This document shows, piece after piece, positions 45,125 to 56,129 of a DNA stretch of 64,000 nucleotides. Source of the DNA: Spiroplasma alleghenense (GTDB taxonomy: Bacteria; Bacillota_I; Bacilli_A; Mycoplasmatales; Mycoplasmataceae); assembly GCF_003363775.1 (NCBI RefSeq), contig NZ_CP031376.1, positions 62,001 to 126,000 on the forward strand. Direction: 5' to 3'. The notes beneath the pieces are model-generated. The model had not been told where the DNA came from and searched no databases. It was given only the letters and a program-made list of their open reading frames with translations. Both the position numbers and the translations under genes were made by a program. Numbering within the stretch: position 1 is the stretch's first letter; each line of letters starts with the position of its first letter.

Positions 45125-45135
45125 AAAATCGTTTT
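45125..45135. promoter_or_regulatory. Candidate operator before nrdJ
   Basis: AAAATCGTTTT is the reverse complement of AAAACGATTTT, the core of the direct repeat at 34732-34763. It lies about 65 bases before the nrdJ ATG, just upstream of a possible -10 TAAAAT at 45164-45169. No cobalamin riboswitch is visible in 45003-45199. Confidence 0.35.
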
Positions 45136-45199
45136 ATTTATCAAAAAATACTTTCTTTTGCGATAAAATTATTTTACCAAGATTGAAAGAGGATAAAAA

Positions 45200-47677
45200 A
45201 TGTATTCAGAAAAATTAATTGATTCACTTAACAAAGATTTAACAAGCGAGTTTAAAAACCTAAAACAAATTGACAAAAAATTTAACAAAACTTTTGATGG
45301 AGTTTCTAGAATGGTAATGTTAGATCGTTATTCGCAAAAAGATCTAAACTTAAAAACCTTAAAGGTTGGAGACCTGGTTATCACAACCATTAAACCCGAT
45401 CCAGTCTTTCCTTCTAGAGGAATTGGAAACATTACCAAATTGCTAAAAGATGGTAGATATGAAATTCAAATTGAGCCAGCTTATGTTGGAACTATTGATT
45501 CTGAATTTATTTTAGAAAGTCAAAAAGAGGATATTATTTACAAAAATAAAATTGAAATTGATAAACCGCTTGAACTATTTTGAGAACAAATTGCTTATCG
45601 CGTTGGTCATGCCTTGGGTAAAATTGAAAAAAATTGTCAAAAAGAAATCAGTGAAAAATTTACTCAAGAATTAGAAAACTTAAACGTAATTCCGGCAGGA
45701 AGAGTTTTATTTGGAGCTGGAAGTGATAGTGCTGTAACTTTCTTTAATTGTTATGTAATGCCTTTTATTAAAGATGACCGTGTGGGAATTGCTGAACACC
45801 GCCAACAAGTGGCTGAAATCATGAGTCGTGGAGGAGGAGTTGGAACTAACGGTTCAACTCTAAGACCACGCGGAGCAATCGCTAAATCAGTGGGAGGTAA
45901 ATCTTCAGGTTCAGTAAGCTGATTAAACGACCTTTCTGGGCTAACTCACTTAATCGAACAAGGTGGTTCTCGAAGAGGGGCACAAATGATTATGATGGCC
46001 GATTGGCATCCTGATATTATTGAATTTATAATTTCAAAAATGCAAAACACTAACATCTTGTTATGATTGCGCGAACACTCTCAATCACACCTAATCAGAG
46101 AACAAGCTAATAATAAATTAAGATTTAAAACTTTGACAGCAAGTGAAAGAAAAACTTACGAAGCAATTGTAGCAAATAAAAAAAATATTGAAAAAGATGT
46201 TGTTGGAGAAGCTCAAAGAAATTTAGATGCTGGTGGCACTTGAGCCGTTGCTAATGCTGATTTCTTATCAGGGGCAAATATTTCAGTAACTTTAACTGAC
46301 AAATTTATGGCTGCGGTTGAAAGGGATTTAAATTGAGAATTGAAATTCCCAGATTTAGACGCCTTTGATGCAAAACAAAAAAACTTCTATGATACTAATT
46401 GAGATAAAATCGGAGATGTCTTTGAATGAGAAGCAAAGGGATATCCTGTAAAAGTTTATGAAAAAATACCAGCACGAGATTTGTGAGATTTAATTAACTT
46501 CTGTGCTACTTATTCTGCTGAACCAGGAATATTCTTTATTGATAAAGCAAATAAAATGACTAACGCACAAGGTTATGGAATGAAAGTTGTTGCAACAAAC
46601 CCATGTGGAGAGCAACCGCTCGCGCCATATTCGGTATGTAATCTAGCAGCAATTAACCTAGAAAATTTTGTTGATAAAAAAACCAAAGAAGTTTTATATG
46701 AAAAACTTAGTGAAACAGTTGCTAACTGTGTTCAAATGCAAGATAACGTAATTGATGCTACTCCATATTTCTTGCAAGCTAATAAAACTCAAGCGTTAGG
46801 AGAGCGAAGAGTAGGTCTGGGAGTAATGGGTCTTCATGATATGCTAATCTGAGCTGGTCTAAGATATGGTTCAAAAGATGCAAACAAGGTTGTTGATAAA
46901 GTTTTTGAAACTATCTGTTTAAGTGCTTATCGCAAATCAATTGAGTTAGCAAAATTAAAGGGTTCATTCCCATTCTTAACCGATAAGAAAAAATTCATCC
47001 AATCTGGATTCATCCAATCTCTACCAAAAGACATTCAAGATGACATTTTAAAATATGGACTTAGAAATTCTCACTTACTAACAGTTGCCCCAACAGGTTC
47101 AACTGGAACAATGGTTGGAGCTTCAACAGGATTAGAACCGTACTTTGCCTTCTCTTACTTTAGATCTGGAAGATTGGGTAAATTTATGGAAGTTAAAGCT
47201 AGAATCGTTGAAGAATGATTAACTTACTACCCAGAATTTATTGATAAGCCATTACCCGATATTTTTGTGGCAGCAATGGAGTTGTCACCAGAAGAGCACG
47301 CAGATGTTCAATGTATAATTCAACGTTGAGTTGACTCATCAATCTCAAAAACTGTTAATGCTCCGAAAGGATACACAGTTAAACAAGTAGAACAAATTTA
47401 TTCACGTCTTTATAAAGGTGGAGCTAAAGGAGGAACGGTTTATGTTGATGGAAGCCGTGACACCCAGGTACTTTCTTTAAATGATGATGATCAAACTATT
47501 GATGATGGATTGGAAGTAATTACAAATCCAAAAGTAGCAAAACCAATTGAGGGAGAACAAAAAATTGGAAACGAAATCGGAGATTTATGTCCAGTTTGTT
47601 CAATCGGAACTTTAATCGATTCAGCAGGTTGTGTAACTTGCAATAATTGTGGAGCACAATTGAAGTGTGGGCTATAA
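45200..47677 (+). CDS. nrdJ: Adenosylcobalamin-dependent (class II) ribonucleotide reductase
   Basis: NrdJ reduces ribonucleotides to deoxyribonucleotides with a thiyl radical made from adenosylcobalamin and needs no oxygen. The 825-residue product has an N-terminal beta-rich region (GDLVITTIKPDPVFPSRGIG), the active-site cysteine FNCYVMPF (Cys184), SRRGAQMIMMADWHPDI, the radical cysteine NPCGEQPL (Cys469, Glu471) and the paired CNLAAINL (Cys480), and APTGSTGTMVGASTGLEP. A C-terminal zinc-ribbon-like segment CPVC..CNNCG with a final CG carries the likely reducing cysteines. Spacing Cys469-Cys480 equals that of known class II enzymes. Most tryptophans are TGA. A GAAAGAGG site precedes the ATG. 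The next genes are for cobalamin uptake and adenosylation. Confidence 0.95.
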
Positions 47678-47700
47678 AATAATTTAAAGGAAAATTCAAA

Positions 47701-48777
47701 ATGAATCAGAGAGTCCAATTACTTTTTAAAATTGCCATTGTTCCAGTTTATGCTGCAATGGTAGTGGGAGCCAAAGAAGCTTTAGCTTTGGTACCCAATA
47801 TTGAATTGGTCTCTTTTCTTTTGTCCTTTGCGGCTTTAGTATTTCCGATTCTAATGGTCTTGGGAATAATTACGGTGTTTACGTTTATTGAGGTATTTAT
47901 CTACTCTTATGGTGTGGCACAATGAATGCTTTTGTATTTAATTGCTTGACCAATTCTAGTTTTATTGACTTTGCTGTTTAGACCAGCCATTAAGCGTCAC
48001 TGATTTATTTTTGTAATAATAAATGCTATTTTTGGATTATGTTTTGGTTTAATCGATGCTGTTTTAAACTACTTTGTGTGGTTTCAATTTAATCTACCAG
48101 TAACGATTGCCTATTATCTACGCGGAATTACTTTTGATATTATTCATGGCTCGGGTAATTTTGTAGTAGCAATTATTTTGTACAAACCAGTAATGGCTTT
48201 ATGAAATAGTCATTTGAAAAAATACTTAGGAGGTAATTATTTCGTGAAACAAGAAAAAGGATATGTTCATATAATTATGGGTGAGGGAAAAGGAAAAACC
48301 TCAGCTTTAAACGGGATGGCTTTAAGGGCTGCTGGAGATGGATGAACCGTTAAGTATGTGCGTTTTTTAAAGAATCGCCCAACTAGTGAAAACAAAATGC
48401 TTAAAAAAGCTAAAATTAAAGTTGAAAACTTTTATCATTTTTCAAAAAAATTTATCTGAGAAATGAACGAAACTGAAGTTGAAGAGTTCAAAACAGAAAC
48501 TCGAAAAGGTTTTGAACATCTGAAAAATTTGTTACAAGATAGCAATAATAATATGATTTTAATTGATGAACTTCTTGGGGCCATAGAAAATAAATTTATT
48601 GATGAGGATGAATTAATTACAGCCTTAAAAAATCGTCGCCCGGGAATTGAAATAGGAATATCAGGAAGATATGCCTCAGATAAATTAATAGAATTTGCAG
48701 ATCTGGTAAGTAAAATCGAGCCAGTCAAACATTATTTTGAAAAAGGGGTTGAAGCCAGAAAGGGGATTGAATATTAA
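47701..48777 (+). CDS. ECF S component (cobalamin type, predicted) joined in frame to CobA-type adenosyltransferase
   Basis: From the ATG at 47701 the frame stays open under code 4 for 358 codons. Residues 1-181 are a small membrane protein with about six helices, a conserved-looking N-terminus (QRVQLLFKIAIVPVYAAMVV) and size typical of an ECF S component. Residues 182-358 are a complete CobA/BtuR adenosyltransferase. All 105 codons between 47926 and 48240 were read and contain no TAA or TAG. The location between nrdJ and CobA suggests that the ligand is cobalamin. The product could be one uptake-and-adenosylation fusion, or the enzyme could also be made alone from an internal GTG at 48244. 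The ECF energising module is not in this window. Confidence 0.75.
48228..48246 (+). promoter_or_regulatory. Internal ribosome binding site and GTG for the adenosyltransferase
   Basis: AGGAGGT (48228-48234) lies nine bases before an in-frame GTG at 48244. This is a strong site inside an open frame and would yield a free 177-residue enzyme. Confidence 0.7.
48244..48777 (+). CDS. Cob(I)yrinic acid a,c-diamide adenosyltransferase (CobA/BtuR family)
   Basis: This enzyme transfers adenosine from ATP to reduced cobalamin and makes the coenzyme that NrdJ needs. The 177-residue unit has the P-loop IIMGEGKGKTSALNGMALRA, VRFLKNRPTSEN, the Walker-B-like MILIDELLGAIENKFI, RRPGIEIGISGRYA and the C-terminal signature KHYFEKGVEARKGIEY, all diagnostic of the CobA family. 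It can be read as the C-terminal domain of the S-component fusion or as a separate protein from the GTG at 48244. Its stop overlaps the start of the next gene by one base. Confidence 0.92.
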
Positions 48778-49244
48778 TGAATTCAAGTACAAAAATTTGA
48801 TTAGCCAGTTCAGCTGCCGCGGTTGTTTTAGCAGGTTCAGTTATTTTAAATACCGTCTATATTTCAAAGTATATTAATTTAAAAAGTAATTTAGAGGTCG
48901 ATAATTCTTTACGACTAACTACGGAAGTTTATGATAGGGATAAAAAACAAATTTACTATAAGGAGTTTAATGATCTGGCTCCAACTAGTTTTTATGAAAT
49001 CACCAAAACTGATCCTTCATTTAAATACACAGTTAGTCCAGAATTTGGTGCCTTTTTAAGTGGATTCCAGGACTATAAGTTAATAGGAAATGAATATTTT
49101 TCAATTAGTTCTCCGACCCACAAAGAATGTGCTGGAAAAGGTGGGCAATTTACACCAAATACTCCAAATGCGTGTCAAGTTGGAGCCTCAAGTTTAATAA
49201 TTTCTCGACCAGAAAGTTTTGTTATAAGCGTTGAAAGTTATTAA
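48777..49244 (+). CDS. Membrane-anchored extracytoplasmic protein, tentatively DUF4430/transcobalamin-like
   Basis: The 155-residue product has one N-terminal transmembrane segment (WLASSAAAVVLAGSVILNTV) and an extracellular domain of about 120 residues. Pattern features such as SPEFGAFLSGFQDYKLIGNE, EYFSISSP, a cysteine pair (KECAG and NACQ) and QVGASSLIISRPESF resemble the DUF4430 domain related to the C-terminal domain of transcobalamin. This family match is by eye and tentative. The start overlaps the stop of CobA by one base, so it is translationally coupled. It could capture cobalamin outside the cell and pass it to the S component. Confidence 0.6.
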
Positions 49245-49263
49245 TAATTTTAATTAATATTTT

Positions 49264-49301
49264 AAAAAACCAAACAATGAACATCATTGTTTGGTTTTTT
49301 T
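49264..49301 (+). terminator. Terminator of the cobalamin cluster
   Basis: AAAAAACCAAACAATGA (49264-49280) and its exact complement (49284-49300) around ACA, followed by T. It is a perfect 17-bp stem 19 bases after the last stop. Confidence 0.9.
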
Positions 49302-49366
49302 ATAACTAATATATCATTTTAGTATTTAATAAAAACTTAATAAATAAAAAGCGCTCTTTATGTTAA

Positions 49367-49372
49367 TATAAT
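49367..49372 (+). promoter_or_regulatory. -10 element before deoD
   Basis: TATAAT at 49367-49372, 24 bases before the deoD ATG. The -35 region (ATAAAA near 49344) is poor. Confidence 0.4.
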
Positions 49373-49396
49373 TGTGTAAAGGCAGGTAGAGAAAAG

Positions 49397-51065
<1,669 letters not shown>

Positions 51066-51100
51066 TAATACTATAAATATCGAGAAAAGGAGGTAATTAT

Positions 51101-51895
51101 ATGAGATCATTTTTAGTAAAGTTGGCAACAATTGATGAAAACATTCTTACAAGTAGGGAAACTCAAATTGTCGAATATATTAAAGCTAATTTACACGAAA
51201 TAGTAAATAGCAACATGAAAATTGAAAGACTTGCCCAAGAGGTTGGAACAGGATATAGTGCAATCTACGGATTATTAAACAAACTAAATATCAGGGGTTA
51301 CCGCGACTTCTCCATTTCTCTTTCAAACGATGCAGATTCACAAGAAATCGAAGTGGCTAAAAACGATGAAAATGTTGCAGCAAGTTACATTAACTTAATA
51401 AAACAAAACTATTCTTTAATAGAAAAACGTGCAATTTTTGAATCATTAAAACTAATTAGAAAATCAACAAGAATTTTTATTTGTTACTGAGAAAACTCGC
51501 TTATGGGCCCAGCACAAGTTTTAGAAAACTTCTTGTATAAAGAAAAATTGAATTGCTATCTTTTAGATAACGACTGAGATACTTTATTAGATCGTGTCGA
51601 AAACTTAAGAGAAGATGATTTATTTATTTTTTATACAAAATATGGTCAATCAAAGCACCTTGAAAGAATTATGAACAGAATTAAGAATAAAAATGGAGAT
51701 ATTATTTATATCTCTGGAAGAGTTTCAAATCCCGAAATTGCTAGATTAGCAAATTCATCACATACACTAATAATTGAAAATTATGAATCAACTCAATTTA
51801 ATAGCTATGTTTCACAATCAGTTCCCTTTCATTATTTTAATGATTTATTTATTTATCATTTTGTAAATACGTCAAATCAAGAAAGAGCTGAATAG
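51101..51895 (+). CDS. MurR/RpiR-family transcriptional regulator
   Basis: RpiR-type regulators bind DNA with an N-terminal helix-turn-helix and sense phosphorylated sugars with a SIS domain. The 264-residue product has the HTH region TSRETQIVEYIKANLHEIV and MKIERLAQEVGTGYSAIYGL, and a SIS-like C-terminus (IFICYWENSLMGPAQVLENF, LFIFYTKYGQSKHLERI, YISGRVSNPEIARLANSS). An AAAGGAGGT site precedes the ATG. manA (mannose-6-phosphate isomerase) follows after a terminator, so a sugar phosphate is a plausible effector. Two tryptophans are TGA. The target genes are not visible. Confidence 0.85.
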
Positions 51896-51910
51896 GCTCT
51901 TTTTATTTTT
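51882..51910 (+). terminator. Terminator after the RpiR-type regulator
   Basis: AAAGAGC (51882-51888) and GCTCTTT (51896-51902), followed by T-rich sequence. The regulator stop codon lies between the arms. manA starts 26 bases after the stem. Confidence 0.7.
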
Positions 51911-51927
51911 AGAAAAGGAAATCAAAT

Positions 51928-52848
51928 ATGGAAATTTTAAAATTAGCACCCTTTTTTAGCGAACGTCTATGGGGTGGTCAAAAACTTAAAGAAATGGGAT
52001 TTAAAACTCCAATTAATAAAAAAATTGGAGAAGCCTGAGTTATTTCAGCTCATGAAAACGGGATGTCATATATTGATTCACCTGGTACTTATGAGGGAAT
52101 GGCTTTAAAAGATTTATTCGAAAAACATCACGAACTATTCGGAGGAAACTATAAAGAATACCCATTACTAGTTAAAGTAATTACAGCAAGAGATTATTTA
52201 TCAGTGCAAGTTCACCCAGATGATGAATACGCCAAAGAGCATCATAATTCATTTGGTAAACCAGAAAGTTGATATGTTTTGGAAGCTCCAAAAGATAGTG
52301 AATTAATTTATGGTCATAATGCCAAAACCGCCGATGAATTTAAGAAAATGGTGGATGAGGGAAATTGAGATAAATTACTTAAAAAAGAACCAATTGAAGA
52401 AGGTGACTTCTTATATGTACCTCCAGGAAAAGTGCATGCCATTACTCCTGAAGTTGTAATTTATGAACTTCAAAGATCAAGTGATATTACTTATCGTTTA
52501 TACGATTATGATAGACTTGATGATAAGGGTAATCCTCGCGAACTACACATTCAAGAATCTTTGGATAATACTAAAATTCCTGACACAGACCACTTTGTTA
52601 CTAAAAAAGCCAAGGGTAAAGTGTTTTCTTCTGAATTCTTTTCTTTAGAAATTGTTGAAGGGGCTCATCAAAAGGAATACATTTGTCCAGAACCAGCTGA
52701 CTGACTGCAAATTACAGCTATTAAGGGTTCGGGAACAATTAATGGGGTTAAATTCTCAAAAGCACAATCAGCAATTACCATCAAAGGTATTGATAAAATG
52801 ACAATTACAGGTAATTTAAAATTCTTAGTATCTTGAATTAAAAAATAG
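51928..52848 (+). CDS. manA: Mannose-6-phosphate isomerase, class I
   Basis: ManA interconverts mannose 6-phosphate and fructose 6-phosphate and depends on zinc. The 306-residue product begins with KLAPFFSERLWGGQKL, then GEAWVISAHENG and VKVITARDYLSVQVHPDDEY (Q-x-H zinc ligands), GDFLYVPPGKVHAI with a third ligand and the YELQRSSDITYRLYDY segment. Length fits the short bacterial class. Several tryptophans are TGA. An AAAAGGAA site precedes the ATG. It probably works with the PTS sugar genes of this organism, although no mannose permease is in the window. Confidence 0.95.
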
Positions 52849-52850
52849 TC

Positions 52851-52906
52851 AAAAAATCTCTTTATATTAGTTGTTAATTACAACAATAAGAAAGGAGATT
52901 TTTTAT
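52851..52906 (+). terminator. Terminator after manA
   Basis: AAAAAATCTC (52851-52860) pairs with GAGATTTTTT (52895-52904), with inner pairing TTGTTAATTACAA in the loop. It starts three bases after the manA stop. Confidence 0.7.
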
Positions 52907-52990
52907 TTTAAAGAATTACAAAAAGTTAGTTTTTAAAAAACTAAATGAAAATATATTGTATAATTTACTTAACGAAAAAGAGGAAAAAAT

Positions 52991-54355
52991 ATGGACTTAA
53001 AAGAGTTATTTTCTAGTTTTAAAAAATTAGATAAAAAGAAAATATCATTAATTGCGCGAGTTCGTAGTAATCGCCAAGGGAAAGTAGTTTCTTTTATGGT
53101 GGTGAACGACGGGACAACTTTAAATGATTTGCAAGTTGTTTATAAACCCGAAACTAAAGGTTTTGATTCAGCTGTGCAATCAAGAGTTAGCTCAATTGTT
53201 GAAGTTATTGGAACTTTAATTTTAACTCCAGGAAAACCGCAACCGTTTGAATTACAAGCTGAAGAAATAAACTTGCTTGATCAAGCGATTGAAGAATATC
53301 CACTACAAAAAAAAGAACACTCACCAGAGTTTTTAAGAGAAATCGCTCAGTTACGCGCCAGAACTAAAACTTACAATGCGGTTTTTAGAATTCGTTCTAG
53401 TTTGTCATTTGCAATTCACAAGTTCTTTCAAGAAAATGGTTTTGTTTATGTTCAAACCCCAATTATAACAGGAAACGATGCAGAAGGTGCTGGTGAAGCT
53501 TTTACAGTCACAACCCGAAGTGATGATAAATATGATCAGGACTTCTTTGGTAGAAAAGCATCTCTAACAGTTTCGGGACAATTAAATGCAGAAGCTTATG
53601 CTCAGGCCTTTAAAAATGTTTATACTTTTGGACCAACTTTTAGAGCTGAAAATTCTTTTACCTCAAGGCATGCATCAGAATTTTGAATGATAGAACCCGA
53701 AGTTGCGTTTGCAGATTTAAATCAAAATATTAAATTGGTTGAAGCGATGCTAAAAAGTGTTATTGAATATATTTTTGCTCACAACTTAGAGGAGTTGGAA
53801 TTCTTAGAAGCGAACCAAGAGGAAGGTTTAATTAATAAACTTAAAGGAATAGTGGATTCACAATTTTCAGTTATGAAATATGAAGAAGTTCTAGAAGTTC
53901 TTAAAACAGCTATTAAAAATGGTCATAAATTTGAGGAAAATAACATTGTATTTGGTCTTGATTTAGGAACAGAACACGAAAGATATATTTGTGAAGTTCA
54001 TAACAAAAAACCAACATTTGTAACAGATTATCCCAAAGAAATTAAGTCTTTTTATATGAAGTTAAATGATGATAACAAAACTGTTGCAGCGGTTGATTTA
54101 TTAGTTCCTGGAATTGGGGAATTAGTTGGGGGAAGTCAAAGAGAAGATGACTACTCAAAATTAATGAATCGAATTAAAGAGTTAAAAATGAGTGAAGAAG
54201 AAATCGCTTGATATACAGATTTACGTCAATATGGTTATTATAAATCAGCAGGATTTGGAATCGGATTTGAAAGATTAATTATGTACGTGACAGGAATGAG
54301 TAACATTAGAGATGTTATTCCATTTCCAAGAACACCTAAAAACTTATTATTTTAA
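52991..54355 (+). CDS. asnS: Asparaginyl-tRNA synthetase
   Basis: AsnS charges tRNA-Asn. The 454-residue product has an N-terminal OB-fold anticodon-binding domain ([20 protein letters not shown]) and a class II catalytic core with motif 2 ([20 protein letters not shown]) and motif 3 ([20 protein letters not shown]), including VIPFPRTP near the end, which separates AsnRS from AspRS. Tryptophans at 53684 and later are TGA. A -10 TATAAT at 52959-52964 lies upstream. No T-box leader is present. It is a single-gene unit. Confidence 0.96.
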
Positions 54356-54360
54356 TAAAC

Positions 54361-54388
54361 AGCCTAGATTTAGTTCTAGGTTTTTTAA
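54361..54388 (+). terminator. Terminator after asnS
   Basis: CCTAGA (54363-54368) and TCTAGG (54375-54380) followed by TTTTTT. The stem is short but well placed. Confidence 0.7.
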
Positions 54389-54486
54389 TTAGTAAATCAC
54401 TTTAAAGCATAAATATCTAAAAAAACTTTTTAAACTTTATAAAGCATAAATAGTGTAAAATTATTATATGAAATGAGAGTGATGTC

Positions 54487-55434
54487 ATGTTAGTTTCAAT
54501 TATTATTGCCACCCAAGGTAAAAAAACCCGACTAGTGGAATCATTTTACAGCATTCAACAACAAATAAATAAGAATTATGAAATTATTGTTATAAATGAA
54601 GGTAATGATGCAGATTGTGAACAGCTATTAAGACAAGATTTTAAAAGAAATCCAAATTTAAAAGTAGTCTTTAATACAAAAAATCAAGGAACAGCTTATG
54701 CTTGAAATATGGGAATTGAGTTGGCGACAGGTCAATATTTCATTTTCTTAAAAGAGGGTAATACTATCGATCCTAACTTTATTCAAAGGATTGAAGATAT
54801 TGTTACTAAGTCTCCAGATAAAATTGACTTAATTGAATTTTCAATTCAGTATACAAAATTAAGTGATTCTCACTCAGATTCAGTTTTAGAGTCAGATAAA
54901 CTTTATGATTTAAAAGTCGAACACGAGCCATTTGCTTATACTAATCCAATAATTTACAATAAGTTATTTAGAACTGAATTTGTAAAAGATCATAATTTTT
55001 CTTTTAGAAGATTCACTAGATTTGACGCTTTGTTTGTTTACAAAATTTTGGGACAAGCAAATAACTTTATGTATATAAGTGATATTTTAATGAATCACCG
55101 TTTGAGCGTTGTGAAATATTCAGCCTTTGACTTGGTAAACCAATGACCCCATGTTATGAACTACTATCGTCGTGTTGGAAAATTTAAAAATTTAAAAGAA
55201 GAAATTTATTATGCTTATTACAAGGATATTATTTATCGCTTTTTATGAATGATAACTAAATTTGAAAATAAAGTTTTAGTAAAAAAAGGTGTGGCTTTTG
55301 TTGAGAGAAAAGTTGGAAATAAACTAGAGGAAATCAAGGAAAATGAAGTTTTCAAAAAAAACTTAGAACCCGAATTTAATGACACCATTAATAATTTAAA
55401 AGATTATTTTAAAGAGATTTTAAAGAGTTCTTAA
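54487..55434 (+). CDS. Family 2-type glycosyltransferase
   Basis: The 315-residue product starts with the GT-A core of family 2 enzymes: MLVSIIIATQGKKTRLVESF, YEIIVINEGNDADCEQLL, NTKNQGTAYAWNMGIELATG and YFIFLKEGNTID, where KEG replaces the usual D-x-D/DDD metal motif. The C-terminal half is less conserved and ends in a charged helix. The substituted metal motif lowers the certainty of catalytic function. It is followed after three bases by an RDD-family membrane protein and then pcrA; no glycan pathway is evident nearby. The acceptor may be a membrane lipid. Confidence 0.8.
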
Positions 55435-55437
55435 TTT

Positions 55438-56121
55438 ATGAAACAAGTTACAAATAAAGAAGCAGCAACATGAGAAGTCGCTTCTTTAACGAGAATTACT
55501 TTCGCAAGAACTTTTGATTTAGTAATTTCCGCCTTGCCGATGCTTATATTGCAATTATTTTTAAAAATAGACGGATGAATTGGCATTTTAATCAATGCTT
55601 TTTTTGCATTATCATTACTAATAATTTATTTTATAATAATCCCTTGCTTTATTTCGGGGAACACAATTGGTAAAAAAGTTTTTCAAATAAGCATTAAGAG
55701 TCGCGAAAAAGTGGGGTTCAAAAAAATATTTTTTCGTGAAGGTTTTTTTGTCCTGTTGCCGTGATTAATATCTTTTTTGATTAAAGTTATTGCTTTAGGT
55801 ATTTTTTACTTGGGCGATCACAACAACGATGATATAATGACAAATGGATTTTGAATTGCCTTTGGAATTGCTAGATTTGGTGATTTGTTCTATTTAGCTT
55901 GGGCAGCATTCATGTTTATCACAATCAAAGTTCAAGAAAATAATCAAAGCGGTATTGATTTGAAATATAATATTTTTGTGGTCAAGAAGAACCCAATAAT
56001 CGAAAAAGCAAAAGACGATGGCAATGATACCAAAACTAATAGCCGACATATTCATTTAGATGAAAACCGTCCAGGAGAAATTAGTGATGATATTATTCGC
56101 GAAATCGAAGAAATAGACTAG
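55438..56121 (+). CDS. RDD-family membrane protein
   Basis: The 227-residue product has an RDD domain: ITFARTFDLVISALPMLI carries the conserved Arg and Asp in the first helix, then further helices at about residues 58-80, 105-125 and 140-165 with FISGNTIGKKVFQISI typical of the family. The last 60 residues are a charged cytoplasmic tail. RDD proteins are proposed membrane proteins of broad role, some linked to transport; the function here is unknown. It begins three bases after the glycosyltransferase and ends eight bases before pcrA. Confidence 0.8.
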
Positions 56122-56129
56122 GAGAATTT

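Noticed and set aside
45003-45199. Possible cobalamin riboswitch before nrdJ
   Set aside because: I looked for a B12 box (GCCACTG-like) and the usual long leader; neither is present in these 197 bases.
45200-47677. nrdJ as a pseudogene because of multiple in-frame stops
   Set aside because: All are TGA codons read as tryptophan; the frame is continuous and all active-site residues are present.
52849-52990. Possible T-box leader before asnS
   Set aside because: There is no TGGNACCGCG-like T-box sequence; the hairpin is the manA terminator.
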